A stretch of 64,000 nt of DNA from Gramella sp. MAR_2010_147 (GCF_900105135.1 NZ_LT629741.1:3077001-3141000), one strand, 5' to 3'. Positions 8,304-18,718 are shown, counted from the stretch's first letter. Notes: generated from the sequence alone by a model not told the origin. Numbers and translations are program-made.

Positions 8304-11300
8304 ATGACATTTAAGAAAGCTATTCTGCTGGTCGTTTTTATATCAACCTCAATTTCTGCCATTTGTCAGCAAACTGCTGCTTATACCCACGATCTGGTTG
8401 ATTTTAATCGTGCGTTGGAATTGTATAATAATGAGCAATATCTCGCTGCCCAAAATCTTTTTGATGACGTTAAAGACAAGACCGATGATGAAAAGATCAA
8501 AGGTGATGCTGCTTACTATATCGCAAATGCGGCTGTTAGACTAAACCAGCCGGGTGCCGACAAGTTGATGGAGAATTTCGTCACGAGATACCCTACCAGT
8601 ACCAAAACCAATTCTGCATATTTAGACGTTGCCGATTATTATTTTCAAACTGGAAAGTATTCACTTTCCAGAAGATGGTATGATCGTGTAGATGAAAATT
8701 CCATGAGCCGTAAGGATCGTGAGCGTTTTTATTTTAACAACGGTTATGCGTATTTCAGATCCAATCAGTTTGAAGAGGCACAAACATATTTCAACAGAGT
8801 TCGTGATTCAAAGGAATATGGCTCTCAGGCCAAATATTATCTAGGATATATCGCTTATGAAGGGGATGATTATGAAGAAGCGAATGAATATTTTGAAGAA
8901 GTAAAAGGGAATGACCGGTATACCGAAGATCTTTCATATTTCCAGGCCGATATGAATTTCAAATTAGGAAATTTTGAAAAAGCCATTGAACAGGGATTGG
9001 AACAATTACCAAAATCTAACCGACAGGAAATTCCGCAGCTAAACAAGATAATAGGCGAGAGTTATTTCAATCTTGAACAATATGAAGAAGCAATTCCATA
9101 TTTAAAGGGATATAATGGAATGCGTGGTAAATGGAATAATACCGATTATTACCAGTTAGGATATGCCTATTACAAGCAGGGTAATTATGAGGCTGCCATT
9201 AGTGAATTCAACAAAATTATTGACGGGAAAAATGCAATTGCTCAAAATGCGTATTATCACCTGGCACAGTCTTACCTGGAATCAGATCAAAAACAACAGG
9301 CTTTGAATGCGTTCAAGAATGCCAGTGAAATGGAATTTGATGCTAAGATCCAGCAGGATGCGCTTTTAAATTATGCCAAGCTTAGTTATGAAATTGGTAA
9401 TTCTTATGAGAGTCCGTCACAGGTTTTACTCAATTATCTAAATAAGTATCCTGATTCTGAAAAGCGTCAGGAAATGGAGACGCTTTTGATCGATTCTTTC
9501 ATTACTTCCAAGAATTATGAGGAAGCCATGAGGTTGCTCGAGAACAATAGGAATTTTAGCGATAAACAGGCATATCAAAAAGTTGCCTATTTCTATGGAC
9601 TGGAGCTTTTTGAAGAAGGAGATTACTACGAAGCGATCAAAAATTTTGACAAGGCCCTAAAAGAACCGCGAGATCAGAATATCACTGCCAGGGCAACTTT
9701 CTGGAAAGCTGAAAGTGAATATAACGTGAACAGAATGGATGATGCAATTCTTGGTTACCGGGAATTTAAAGGAATGAGTGCTGCCAGAAATACAGATGAA
9801 TATGAAGATCTGGATTACAACATTGGCTATGCATATTTCAAAAAGAATGATTATTCACAGGCGGTGAATTATTTTAAATCTTATGCGTCCAGTACTAATG
9901 CGGAAGGAGCGAAAAAGAATGATGCTTTATTAAGACTTGGAGATACGTATTATGTAACCAGCCAGTACTGGCCGGCCATGGAAGCTTATCAAAATGCGAT
10001 CGATAACGGCGTAAGCAATGCAGATTATGCGGCTTTTCAGAAAGCGATCAGCTACGGATTTGTAAACAGGAACGATACAAAAATTGAGGAATTAAACAGT
10101 TTTACAGGCAAATATCCTCGTTCCCCTTATCGTGATGATGCAATGTACGAACTTGGAAATACGTATGTTTCTACAAATAATACAGGGCAGGCAATTCAGT
10201 CTTACAATAAACTGATTAGAGATGTGCCGGAAAGCGCATTGGTCCCAAAAGCGATGCTGAGACAGGGATTAATTTATTACAATAGCAACGATGGAAATAA
10301 GGCGCTGGAAAGATTAAGAAAAGTGGTTGCCGATTATCCTAATACTCCTGAAGCAAAACAGGCAGTTTCCACAGCTCGAAACGTATATGTGGATCTTGGT
10401 AGAACAGATGAATATGCCAATTGGGTACGGAATATAGACTTTGTGGAAGTGAGTGATTCAGATCTTGATAATGCCACTTTTGAAGCTGCTGAAAATCAGT
10501 ATCTGAACAACAATACAGAAAAGGCGATTGCTAATTTTGAAAAATATATTCAGAATTTCCCGAACGGAATACATTCCATAAATGCCAATTTCTATCTGGC
10601 ACAATTGTATTACAGAGATGGAAAAATTGAAAAATCCATCCCGAATTATCGTTATGTAACCTCCAAACCTAAGAATGAGTTTTCTGAACAGGCGCTTACA
10701 AGATTATCTCAGATCTATCTTGAAAAGAAGAATTATACTGAGGCTCTTCCATTATTAGAGAAGTTGGAAAAGCAGGCAGATAATGAGCAGAATGTTGTAT
10801 TTGCTCAGCAAAACCTGATGAAATCTTACTACGAGACTGGGAATTTTAATAAGGCAAATGAGTATGCCGATAAAGTATTGAATAATTCTACTGCTGAAAC
10901 TGAAGCGAGAAACGATGCCCGTATTATGGTAGCCAGAGCAGCAATTAAATCTGGGAACGATACTAAAGCCCGTTCAGCTTATAAAGAAGTTCAGAAAACA
11001 GCAACCGGGGAACTGGGAGCAGAAGCACTTTATTATGATGCTTACTTCAAACATAAAGATGGAAATCATGAAGCTTCTAACGCTGCGGTTCAAATCCTGG
11101 CAAAAGACTTTGCCGGATATAAACTATGGGGAGCAAAGGGATTAGTGCTGATGGCGAAAAACTTCTATGCGCTTGGAGACGCCTACCAGGCCACTTATAT
11201 CCTGGAAAACGTAACCAAGAATTTCCAGAAATATCCTGAAGTTGTTCAGGAAGCGAGGGCCGAATTGTCCAGAATCAAAGCCCAGGAAGCTAAGACAAAT

Positions 11301-11324
11301 GCTTCTGTAGAAACAAATAACTAA
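8304..11324 (+). CDS. secreted large tetratricopeptide-repeat protein
   Basis: 1006 residues with a signal peptide (cleavage near AICQQ, no lipobox Cys) followed almost to the end by TPR units. Many are of the TolA-associated kind with YYxxxG, FExA and A/Y-rich helices (for example YYLGYIAYEGDDYEEA near 192 and YYQLGYAYYKQGNYEAA near 285). TPR superhelices bind peptides or partner proteins; this one would sit in the periplasm. The next gene, 26 bases downstream on the same strand, encodes an outer-membrane barrel, so the two probably form one envelope complex. A TATCTTTG box at 8273-8280 is a candidate -7 element. The exact role is unknown. Confidence 0.8.
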   Translation: MTFKKAILLVVFISTSISAICQQTAAYTHDLVDFNRALELYNNEQYLAAQNLFDDVKDKTDDEKIKGDAAYYIANAAVRLNQPGADKLMENFVTRYPTSTKTNSAYLDVADYYFQTGKYSLSRRWYDRVDENSMSRKDRERFYFNNGYAYFRSNQFEEAQTYFNRVRDSKEYGSQAKYYLGYIAYEGDDYEEANEYFEEVKGNDRYTEDLSYFQADMNFKLGNFEKAIEQGLEQLPKSNRQEIPQLNKIIGESYFNLEQYEEAIPYLKGYNGMRGKWNNTDYYQLGYAYYKQGNYEAAISEFNKIIDGKNAIAQNAYYHLAQSYLESDQKQQALNAFKNASEMEFDAKIQQDALLNYAKLSYEIGNSYESPSQVLLNYLNKYPDSEKRQEMETLLIDSFITSKNYEEAMRLLENNRNFSDKQAYQKVAYFYGLELFEEGDYYEAIKNFDKALKEPRDQNITARATFWKAESEYNVNRMDDAILGYREFKGMSAARNTDEYEDLDYNIGYAYFKKNDYSQAVNYFKSYASSTNAEGAKKNDALLRLGDTYYVTSQYWPAMEAYQNAIDNGVSNADYAAFQKAISYGFVNRNDTKIEELNSFTGKYPRSPYRDDAMYELGNTYVSTNNTGQAIQSYNKLIRDVPESALVPKAMLRQGLIYYNSNDGNKALERLRKVVADYPNTPEAKQAVSTARNVYVDLGRTDEYANWVRNIDFVEVSDSDLDNATFEAAENQYLNNNTEKAIANFEKYIQNFPNGIHSINANFYLAQLYYRDGKIEKSIPNYRYVTSKPKNEFSEQALTRLSQIYLEKKNYTEALPLLEKLEKQADNEQNVVFAQQNLMKSYYETGNFNKANEYADKVLNNSTAETEARNDARIMVARAAIKSGNDTKARSAYKEVQKTATGELGAEALYYDAYFKHKDGNHEASNAAVQILAKDFAGYKLWGAKGLVLMAKNFYALGDAYQATYILENVTKNFQKYPEVVQEARAELSRIKAQEAKTNASVETNN

Positions 11325-11350
11325 ACTTAATCTAATAGATTCACTGCTAT

Positions 11351-13084
11351 ATGCGATTTAAAGCAATTAAGAAAAGTCTGTTTTTTAGTCTTTTTATATT
11401 TAGTGGGATCCTTTATGCCCAGGATCCTATTGGAAGCGAAACAGTAACCGTTGTAAAGCCCTATACTCCATCGGTAAGAGATGCGAGCAAGATAAAAGCG
11501 ACTCCAACCAGAAATGATTCTGTAAGCCTTCAAAAAAAACCTGTTCAGTATTCCATATTTTCGGTTCCAGTAGCATCAACATTTACTCCTGCAAAGGGAA
11601 GGGCTACGACTGTGGAACGTGAAAGACCCCCAAAGGTTTATGACAATTATGCTACTTTAGGCTTTGGTAATTATTCTAATGTGCTGGCTGAATTCTATTC
11701 CAGTCTGGAAATAGATCGTAGCAGTAACTTCGGAATTTTTCTTACCCATAATTCTTCGCAAGGAGGTATTGAAGATGTTTATCTTGATGATAAATTTTAT
11801 GATACGGAATTAAACCTGAATTACAATACCAGAAATCGTGACCTGTCCTGGATGGCAGAAGTTGGTGCCGAACACCAATTATTCAACTGGTATGGTTTAC
11901 CAGAATATAATATTCCAGCAAACCCGGAGTCTGATCCTGAATTAAACAGTCTTGATCCTGCACAGAATTACTATTCAGTTTATGTAGGTAGTGAGATAGA
12001 ATTGTATGATTCTTTTTTTGATAGTGCAAACGCACGTTTTCGTCATTCAGGAGATTCTTATAGCACCGCTGAAAATCATTTCACTGCGGAAGGACTTTTT
12101 GAGGTAGAAATTGCTGAAGAACTTATTTCTACTAAGGTTGGAGCCGATATTGTAAATGGAAAGTTCGATAGAATGTATGATTCTAATGAAGGCTATGATT
12201 ATACCTTTATGAACTTCAATTTTACTCCAAGCCTTTTAATTTTAAGGGATGAACTTAGTGTGAACCTGGGGGTGAATTTTGTTTATGGAATAGATGTAGA
12301 GAATAGCGATGGCAGTTTTTATATCTATCCGGCGGTATCTGCTAGTTACAGGCTTGCGGGGGATTATTTCACTGCTTATGCAGGTGTTGATGGTGATCTT
12401 CAGCAGAATTCTTATTACAATTTCTATCAGCAAAACCCATATGTTTCACCAACCTTAAATATCAGGCCTACAGATAATGAGTATAAAGGATATCTTGGAG
12501 GTAAAGGGAAACTGAGCAATGCTGTCTCATATAATGTTCGTGCGAGCTATCAATCCCAGTATAATAAAGCGCTTTTCAAAAGAAATTATGATGCTTCAAC
12601 CCTTGAGGGTGAAAGCTATACCTACGGAAATAGTTTTGAAGTGGTATATGATGATGTAAACACGCTTTCCTTTTATTCTGAACTTAATGTTGATGTAAAT
12701 AGAAATTTCCGTCTAGGGATCAATGCAGAATTTTTTGATTATAGTACAGATGTACAGGCTGAAGCCTGGAATTTACCAACCATGAGAGCTGGTTTGAATT
12801 CTGATTATCAGATCACTGAAAAATGGTATACGGGAGCAAACTTATTTTATGTAGGAGAGCGTAAAGATGAAAATAGATCTATCAGTCTTGTTTTTGATGA
12901 TCCAATCGTAACACTGGATAGTTATTTTGATGCAAATGCCCATTTAGGTTATCGTTTTAACGACCAGCTTTCAGCTTTTGTTAAAGGAAGTAACCTGTTA
13001 AACAATAATTACCAGAAATGGCTGGATTATGATGTTCAGGGAATTCAGGTTCTGGGTGGTGTTACCTATAAATTTGATTATTAA
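11351..13084 (+). CDS. TonB-receptor-like outer-membrane beta-barrel without a plug domain
   Basis: 577 residues: signal peptide ending near GILYAQ, then a conserved-looking extended segment (SETVTVVKPYTPSVRDASKIK, roughly residues 30-50) followed by Pro-rich sequence to about residue 95. The rest is a beta-barrel with many aromatic strands, ending VTYKFDY with the C-terminal aromatic signature of BAM substrates. The length and the N-terminal VVKPY segment resemble proteins annotated as TonB-dependent receptors, but no plug (about 130 residues) is present. It is coupled to the TPR gene upstream. Probably an outer-membrane anchor or channel for that protein; inference only. Confidence 0.65.
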   Translation: MRFKAIKKSLFFSLFIFSGILYAQDPIGSETVTVVKPYTPSVRDASKIKATPTRNDSVSLQKKPVQYSIFSVPVASTFTPAKGRATTVERERPPKVYDNYATLGFGNYSNVLAEFYSSLEIDRSSNFGIFLTHNSSQGGIEDVYLDDKFYDTELNLNYNTRNRDLSWMAEVGAEHQLFNWYGLPEYNIPANPESDPELNSLDPAQNYYSVYVGSEIELYDSFFDSANARFRHSGDSYSTAENHFTAEGLFEVEIAEELISTKVGADIVNGKFDRMYDSNEGYDYTFMNFNFTPSLLILRDELSVNLGVNFVYGIDVENSDGSFYIYPAVSASYRLAGDYFTAYAGVDGDLQQNSYYNFYQQNPYVSPTLNIRPTDNEYKGYLGGKGKLSNAVSYNVRASYQSQYNKALFKRNYDASTLEGESYTYGNSFEVVYDDVNTLSFYSELNVDVNRNFRLGINAEFFDYSTDVQAEAWNLPTMRAGLNSDYQITEKWYTGANLFYVGERKDENRSISLVFDDPIVTLDSYFDANAHLGYRFNDQLSAFVKGSNLLNNNYQKWLDYDVQGIQVLGGVTYKFDY

Positions 13085-13092
13085 GAAATAAG

Positions 13093-14481
13093 CTAGTCTT
13101 CTATAGCTTCCAGTAAATTACCCGGATTATAAATTTTGTTGTTCTTAATTACAAATTTTATAGTTCGGGTATTTTTTATGTTTTCCAGCGGATTATTTCC
13201 CAGAATAATAAGGTCTGCTACCTTCCCTTTTTCGATGCTTCCGAAGTATTTTTCAATTTCAAAGAATTCAGGTCCGTTAATAACTGAAGTTTCTAAAGCT
13301 TCTGCAGGAGTTAACCCGGCATTTACCAGTTCTTCCAATTCTGAGTGTAAGGATGCTCCTGGATAAACAAATGAATTAAAAGCTCCGGAGTCAGATCCCG
13401 CCAGAATATTCACTCCGTTCTCGTGCATAGGTTTGATCATGGAAACGCTTAATTCTTCCATTTTTACACGCATCTTACTCCCAGACGATTTTGCTCTTCT
13501 TGCTCCCTCAATCCTTCCCTGATAGGTTTGCTCAATTGCGTTACTTATATAATTTAGCAGGCTATCTTTAGAATGATCGGTTTCCAGAATATTTGCAAGC
13601 GTTTTACCAATATGAAGGGTAGGAGTAATACTCACATTTTCTGAACTCATTTTAGAAAATACCTTCTGTGCCAATTTGGGATCATAAGTATCGATTAGTG
13701 TTTCCATCATCCCGTAACCCATATCAGTTTCAGCTAAACTATCAGCTAAAGGAGAACTGGCCTTTACCGTATAGTACATATGTTCAACTCCATCCAGGCC
13801 AAAACCAATTGCCTGCATAAAATCAGCTTTTAAAGGCATGTGTCCTGTAGTTTTTAATCCCCTCTTTTCAGCTTCTTGAATTATTCCGTAGAATTTTTCA
13901 GGACTCAGGCTACCGTCGTACATTTTAACAAAATCTACATCCATTTGCTCTAAGGAGTCCAGCGCTTTTTTAATATCAGTCTGCTCCTCAATTTGAATGG
14001 AACCTGCCCAGGCAGGCTTTGCTCCATCCAGTTTTGGTCCAGAAGTGAATATTCTCGGACCGTTAATCGACTCGTTAGCAATCTGTTTTCTCCATTTTAG
14101 AACAGCCTGGGAAATATCTCCCCCGGCATCGCGAACCGTAGTGACACCATAGGCAAGAAAAAGCTGCAGCAGTTGTTTATTTTCTTCTATAAGACTATCA
14201 CCACCTCTAAAATGTACATGCATATCCCAGAGCCCTGGAATTACATACTGGTTTTTAGTATTAACTATCTCATTGCTGGTAAACTCATCTATTTCCTCCA
14301 TATCTCCAACAAATCGAATCGTATCCTCATTGATCGCGATGAATTTATTTTCAAGAACCGAATCATTTTCAATGTCCACAATATTGGCGTGAGTGATAAG
14401 CAGGTCAAAGTTCTTTTTTTCTTGCTTATTGCAACTGAAAATAACAATGGAAATAAGAATTAGAATTGAGGCGCGTCTCAT
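13093..14481 (-). CDS. amidohydrolase family lipoprotein
   Basis: 462 residues with a lipoprotein signal (lipobox IVIFSC, Cys at about residue 17). The metal-dependent hydrolase core shows WDMHVHFRGG (first HxH pair), a TTVRDAGGD segment, GHMPL, the catalytic Asp region NILAGSDSGAF and the C-terminal GKVADLIILGNNPLENI motif. This is the imidazolonepropionase/dipeptidase-like branch often annotated as Xaa-Pro dipeptidase or prolidase-like amidohydrolase. It probably hydrolyses cyclic amides or dipeptides in the periplasm; substrate unknown. The neighbouring divergent gene belongs to another amidohydrolase branch. Confidence 0.8.
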   Translation of the reverse strand: MRRASILILISIVIFSCNKQEKKNFDLLITHANIVDIENDSVLENKFIAINEDTIRFVGDMEEIDEFTSNEIVNTKNQYVIPGLWDMHVHFRGGDSLIEENKQLLQLFLAYGVTTVRDAGGDISQAVLKWRKQIANESINGPRIFTSGPKLDGAKPAWAGSIQIEEQTDIKKALDSLEQMDVDFVKMYDGSLSPEKFYGIIQEAEKRGLKTTGHMPLKADFMQAIGFGLDGVEHMYYTVKASSPLADSLAETDMGYGMMETLIDTYDPKLAQKVFSKMSSENVSITPTLHIGKTLANILETDHSKDSLLNYISNAIEQTYQGRIEGARRAKSSGSKMRVKMEELSVSMIKPMHENGVNILAGSDSGAFNSFVYPGASLHSELEELVNAGLTPAEALETSVINGPEFFEIEKYFGSIEKGKVADLIILGNNPLENIKNTRTIKFVIKNNKIYNPGNLLEAIED

Positions 14482-14627
14482 GCTTGGCAGTTTAAATTAG
14501 ATGTTTGAAAATATCAAAATTTCCTTAAATGTATTCAAAAGTAATTGATTCCAGATTAAAGGGATTCCGGTTGAATCTGGCAAGTTTTTAATTTCTTTAA
14601 TTATTTTTAGGCAAAATTTAAAATACG

Positions 14628-16259
14628 ATGAAAAAATTACTCGGCCTTTTGCTGTTTAGCATGCTTTTTATTAGTTGTGGCTCTCAAAATGAGCAAGCCG
14701 ATCTATTAGTTTTTAATGCAAATGTTTATACCGTTGATGATCAATTCGGGAAAGCAGAAGCGTTTGCTATAAAGGATGGGAAATTCCTGGAAGTAGGATC
14801 TTCCCAGGCTTTGCAGGATAAATATGAATTTTCTGAAAAAATTGATGCAGAAGGCAAAGCGGTTTATCCCGGGTTGATCGATGCCCATGCTCATTTTTAT
14901 GGACTGGGCATGCAGCAACAAAGAGTAGATCTTACCGGTACCAAAAGTTTCGAAGAGGTAGTGGTAAGAATTGTGGAATTTCAGCAGAAGAACGGTGTAG
15001 ACTTTATAACAGGGAGAGGCTGGGATCAAAACGATTGGGAAGTAAAGGAATTTCCGGCAAAAGATACTTTAGATAGATTATTCCCAGACACTCCCGTTGC
15101 TGTAACGAGAATTGATGGGCATGCCATGCTTGTGAATCAAGCCGCCCTGGATAAGGCAAATATCACCACAGAAACTAAGTTTGAAGGTGGGGATATCGAA
15201 CAGAAAGCTGGAAAACTTACCGGGATTTTAGTAGATAACCCGATGATGCTTATTGAAAAGATCACCGATGATATTGACTTAGAAACTCAGGCAAAATCAT
15301 TACTTGATGCTCAGGATATATGTTTTAGTTATGGTTTAACTACGGTAGATGATGCCGGGATAGATAAGCAGGTAATTGAATTAATAGATAGTCTTCATAA
15401 TTCCGGAGAACTGAAGATAAGATTATACGCTATGTTAAGTAATAACAAGAGAAATCTTGATCATTTTCTGGATAAAGGTACTTTTAAGACTGATAGATTA
15501 AATGTAAGATCGGTTAAATTTTATGGTGATGGCGCCTTAGGTTCCAGGGGAGCTGCGATGAAAAAAGAATATTCAGACAGGCCAGATCATTTTGGAGCTT
15601 TACTTTCTCCGGTTTCAGAGTTTAAGGAAACAGCTGCTCGTATTGCCAAATCTGAGTTTCAAATGAATACACATGCCATTGGAGATTCTGCTAATTATGT
15701 GGTCTTAAAAACCTATGATTCCCTTTTAGGAGATGGAGATGATCGCCGTTGGAGAGTGGAGCATTCGCAGGTGATAGAGGAAGCAGATTTTAAATATTTT
15801 AGTAAAAACATAATTCCATCCATTCAGCCAACTCATGCAACCAGTGATATGTACTGGGCAGAAGACAGAATTGGAGAGGATAGAATACAGGGAGCTTATG
15901 CTTATAAAAAATTACTGGATCAGGCTGGAATTGTTGCTTTAGGAACAGATTTTCCGGTGGAGCAGGTGAATCCGTTTTTAACTTTTTATGCTTCTGTAGA
16001 TCGTCAGGATACCAAAAATTATCCTGAAGGTGGTTTTATGAAAGACCAGGCATTAAGCAGGGAAGAAACTTTAAAGGGAATGACCATCTGGGCCGCCTAT
16101 TCAAATTTCGAAGAAGAAGAAAAAGGAAGCATCGAAGCCGGTAAATTTGCCGATTTTGTAATTCTGGACAGGGATATTATGGAAGTGGAAATTGATAGCG
16201 TACCAGAAACAAAAGTGATTTCAACTTTTGTAAACGGCGAGCAGGTCTATAAAAATTAA
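14628..16259 (+). CDS. YtcJ-like amidohydrolase lipoprotein
   Basis: 543 residues, lipobox MLFISC (Cys near residue 17). The amidohydrolase_3 architecture is clear: [13 protein letters not shown] at the start, [11 protein letters not shown] (metal HxH), [44 protein letters not shown], and [13 protein letters not shown] with the catalytic Asp. It closes with [16 protein letters not shown]. Relatives hydrolyse N-acyl or formamide-type bonds. It is divergent from the amidohydrolase at 13.1-14.5 kb across a 146-base gap that must contain both promoters. Confidence 0.85.
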   Translation: MKKLLGLLLFSMLFISCGSQNEQADLLVFNANVYTVDDQFGKAEAFAIKDGKFLEVGSSQALQDKYEFSEKIDAEGKAVYPGLIDAHAHFYGLGMQQQRVDLTGTKSFEEVVVRIVEFQQKNGVDFITGRGWDQNDWEVKEFPAKDTLDRLFPDTPVAVTRIDGHAMLVNQAALDKANITTETKFEGGDIEQKAGKLTGILVDNPMMLIEKITDDIDLETQAKSLLDAQDICFSYGLTTVDDAGIDKQVIELIDSLHNSGELKIRLYAMLSNNKRNLDHFLDKGTFKTDRLNVRSVKFYGDGALGSRGAAMKKEYSDRPDHFGALLSPVSEFKETAARIAKSEFQMNTHAIGDSANYVVLKTYDSLLGDGDDRRWRVEHSQVIEEADFKYFSKNIIPSIQPTHATSDMYWAEDRIGEDRIQGAYAYKKLLDQAGIVALGTDFPVEQVNPFLTFYASVDRQDTKNYPEGGFMKDQALSREETLKGMTIWAAYSNFEEEEKGSIEAGKFADFVILDRDIMEVEIDSVPETKVISTFVNGEQVYKN

Positions 16260-16296
16260 ACTGGGTATCTTTGCAACTTATAAAAAAAACAATAAA

Positions 16297-17229
16297 ATGA
16301 ACGACGGATTATATGCTAAATTCCACACCTCAAAAGGAGAGATCCTGGTAGAGTTGGAATACGAAAAAACTCCTGGAACTGTAGGTAACTTCGTGGGTCT
16401 TGCAGAAGGGAAAATAGAAAACGAACCAAAGGATGATGGAGTTCCTTATTATGACGGATTAAAATTTCACCGTGTGATTCCAGATTTTATGGTACAGGGT
16501 GGAGATCCTCAGGGAACCGGAGCTGGTGGTCCTGGTTACCAGTTTGATGATGAGATTCATCCAGATCTAAAACATGATGCCCCGGGTAAACTTTCTATGG
16601 CTAATGCAGGACCTGGAACCAATGGGAGTCAGTTTTTTATTACTCATGTGGAGACGCCGTGGCTCGATGGAAAACATACGGTCTTCGGAAATGTGGTCGA
16701 GGGGCAGGAGATAGTTGATAAGATTCAGCAGGGTGATAAGCTTGAAAAAGTGGAAATCATCCGCGAAGGAAGTGATGCTGAAAACTTTAAAGCTACGGAA
16801 GCCTTTCAGGATTTTACTGCTGAAAAGACTAAAAGAGAGGAAGAAGAAAAAAAGAAAGCTGAAGCTGAAGTAGAAAAATTAGCCGCTGGTTTTCAGAAAA
16901 CCGATAGTGGGCTGCGTTACCAGATCGTCCAAAAAGGGGATGGAATAAAAGCAGAAAAGGGGAAAACTGTTTCTGTACATTACAAAGGTCAGCTGGCTGA
17001 CGGGACTGTCTTTGATTCTTCATATAAAAGAAACAAACCTCTGGAATTTCCAATAGGAGTAGGGCATGTGATCCCGGGATGGGATGAAGGTATACAGCTT
17101 CTTAATGTTGGGGATAAAGCAAGATTGGTAATTCCTTCTCATCTCGCTTATGGAGAAAGAGGTGCAGGCGGAGTGATCCCTCCAAATGCTGTACTTATTT
17201 TTGATGTGGAATTGATGGCTGTGAAGTAA
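16297..17229 (+). CDS. dual-family peptidylprolyl isomerase: cyclophilin fused to FKBP
   Basis: 310 residues with no signal peptide, so cytoplasmic. Residues 1-155 are a cyclophilin ([47 protein letters not shown]). Residues 170-195 are a charged coiled linker. Residues 200-310 are an FKBP domain ([52 protein letters not shown]). Both active sites look intact. It catalyses cis-trans isomerisation of prolyl bonds and probably has chaperone function. Such cyclophilin-FKBP chimeras are known from a few groups, including flavobacteria, but are rare in bacteria. A TATCTTTG box at 16266-16273 is a candidate -7 element. Confidence 0.92.
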   Translation: MNDGLYAKFHTSKGEILVELEYEKTPGTVGNFVGLAEGKIENEPKDDGVPYYDGLKFHRVIPDFMVQGGDPQGTGAGGPGYQFDDEIHPDLKHDAPGKLSMANAGPGTNGSQFFITHVETPWLDGKHTVFGNVVEGQEIVDKIQQGDKLEKVEIIREGSDAENFKATEAFQDFTAEKTKREEEEKKKAEAEVEKLAAGFQKTDSGLRYQIVQKGDGIKAEKGKTVSVHYKGQLADGTVFDSSYKRNKPLEFPIGVGHVIPGWDEGIQLLNVGDKARLVIPSHLAYGERGAGGVIPPNAVLIFDVELMAVK

Positions 17230-17274
17230 ATTTGACTGTCGTCTAAGAGCTAAACATATTTATAATATAATGAT

Positions 17275-17307
17275 AAAACGCGCTGAACTTTCACCGCGTT
17301 TTTTTAT
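17275..17307 (+). terminator. intrinsic terminator after the cyclophilin-FKBP gene
   Basis: An 8-bp stem, AAAACGCG at 17275-17282 pairing with CGCGTTTT at 17295-17302, followed by more T. It ends only nine bases before the next ATG, so the next gene needs its own promoter within or near this hairpin, or depends on read-through. Confidence 0.7.
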
Positions 17308-17315
17308 TTTTAAGA

Positions 17316-17867
17316 ATGACTACAAAAGATTTGGAAGAGCTGGAATTGCTGAAATATCCTATAGGGAAATTTGATAATCCTCAGAGTATTTCTTCAGAGG
17401 ATATTCAAAGATGGATCACAGATATTAGTGAATTGCCGGAAAAACTGAATAAAAAAGTAAGACCGCTTTCGAAAGAACAATTAGATACGCCATATAGGCC
17501 AGAAGGCTGGACGGTGAAACAATTAGTGCATCATATTGCCGATAGCCATATGAACGCTTTGCTTCGCTTTAAATGGGCAATGACCGAAGATGAACCCACG
17601 ATTAAGGCATATGATGAAAAAGGCTTCGCTCAGTTATATGACTCTCGTTTAGCGCCGGTGGAAATCTCACTGGACTTTATAACTGCGCTGCACGGAAAAT
17701 GGACGATCTTACTGGAAAATATGAGTGTTTCAGATTTTGAAAAGACTTTTGTTCATCCTGCTACAGGCCATAGATATACTTTAAAAGAAAGTCTGGGAAA
17801 TTATTCCTGGCATAGCAGACACCATTATGCTCATCTAAATAATCTAATAATAAAAAAAGGCTGGTAA
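17316..17867 (+). CDS. YfiT/BstA-type DinB-superfamily metal-dependent transferase
   Basis: 183 residues with the YfiT layout: LKYPIGKFDNP near the start, then GWTVKQLVHHIADSHMNALLRFKWAM (first metal His, around residue 72), and the final WHSRHHYAHLNNL carrying the two other His ligands. Relatives in Firmicutes are nickel/zinc-dependent bacillithiol S-transferases (BstA). Bacteroidota homologues are usually annotated as putative metal-dependent hydrolases. The stop codon lies inside the terminator stem. Function in thiol conjugation or detoxification is an inference from the family; two thiol-redox genes follow downstream on the other strand. Confidence 0.85.
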   Translation: MTTKDLEELELLKYPIGKFDNPQSISSEDIQRWITDISELPEKLNKKVRPLSKEQLDTPYRPEGWTVKQLVHHIADSHMNALLRFKWAMTEDEPTIKAYDEKGFAQLYDSRLAPVEISLDFITALHGKWTILLENMSVSDFEKTFVHPATGHRYTLKESLGNYSWHSRHHYAHLNNLIIKKGW

Positions 17868-17883
17868 CCTACCAGCCTTTTTT
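17853..17883. terminator. strong bidirectional terminator overlapping a stop codon
   Basis: A perfect 14-bp stem (17853-17866 with 17870-17883) around a 3-base loop. The A-run on the left and T-run on the right let it act on both strands. The TAA stop of the YfiT gene (17865-17867) lies at the top of the stem, so a ribosome finishing that gene would cover the hairpin. Confidence 0.85.
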
Positions 17884-17976
17884 ATTCATATAGTCATTTG
17901 GAGTGCAAGTCAAAAGATATTCAAAGATCTTTTAATTGTGATCGATATAGCTCTGCACAAACAATTCCCCGAAATA

Positions 17977-18621
17977 TTATTTATTAAGTTCAGGTTGCGC
18001 AGTGGTTCTTAAATAAGGCTTTACAACTTTATAACCTTTCGGGAACATCTTATCTGCCTCTTCATTGCTTACCGAGGGACTTATAACCACATCTTCGCCA
18101 TGTTTCCAGTTTGCAGGAGTCGCAACTTTATTATACGCAGTTAGCTGAAGCGAATCTATTACCCGTAATAATTCATCAAAATTTCTACCTGTGCTTGCAG
18201 GATAGGTAAGGGTCATTTTAATGCTTTTATCAGGTGCTATGACAAATACAGATCTTACAGTAAGGGTGTCGTCTGCATTGGGATGAATCATCCCATAAAG
18301 ATCAGATACTTTTCGGTCCTCATCTGCAATAATGGGGAAATTAACCGTGGTATTTTGAGTCTCATTAATGTCCTTTATCCAACCTTCGTGAGATTTCAAT
18401 CCATCCACACTTAGCGCCATCACTTTTACATCACGTTTATCAAATTTAGCTTTATAATTGGCTACGGTCCCTAATTCGGTCGTGCACACAGGCGTATAAT
18501 CGGCCGGATGGGAGAAAAGAATTCCCCAGCTACCACCAAGATAATCATGGAAATTGATTTTTCCTTCCGAAGTTTCGGCATCAAAGTTCGGGGCTTTGTC
18601 TCCTAATTTCAAATCACTCAT
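17977..18621 (-). CDS. 1-Cys peroxiredoxin (Prx6 type)
   Basis: 214 residues. The peroxidatic cysteine is in SHPADYTPVCTTELG (around residue 45) and is the only Cys in the protein, which with the length and the C-terminal domain (GYKVVKPYLRTT) defines the Prx6/1-Cys group. It reduces hydrogen peroxide and organic peroxides in the cytoplasm with an external thiol. The ATG at 18621 (MSDLKLGDKAPNF) was chosen over a TTG two codons upstream. It lies next to a second thioredoxin-fold gene on the same strand, with about 97 bases between them. Confidence 0.92.
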   Translation of the reverse strand: MSDLKLGDKAPNFDAETSEGKINFHDYLGGSWGILFSHPADYTPVCTTELGTVANYKAKFDKRDVKVMALSVDGLKSHEGWIKDINETQNTTVNFPIIADEDRKVSDLYGMIHPNADDTLTVRSVFVIAPDKSIKMTLTYPASTGRNFDELLRVIDSLQLTAYNKVATPANWKHGEDVVISPSVSNEEADKMFPKGYKVVKPYLRTTAQPELNK

Positions 18622-18718
18622 AATCAATATGTTTTTGTTTCGTATTAATAACCTATTAAATCTATAGGTTTATAAAATCAAAGAAAATAAATTCCCAAAA
18701 ATGAAAGATACAGTTAAA

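Noticed and set aside
13093..16259. Idea that the two amidohydrolase genes are a recent duplication
   Set aside because: They belong to different branches of the superfamily (length, motif order and C-terminal signatures differ), so common ancestry is not recent.
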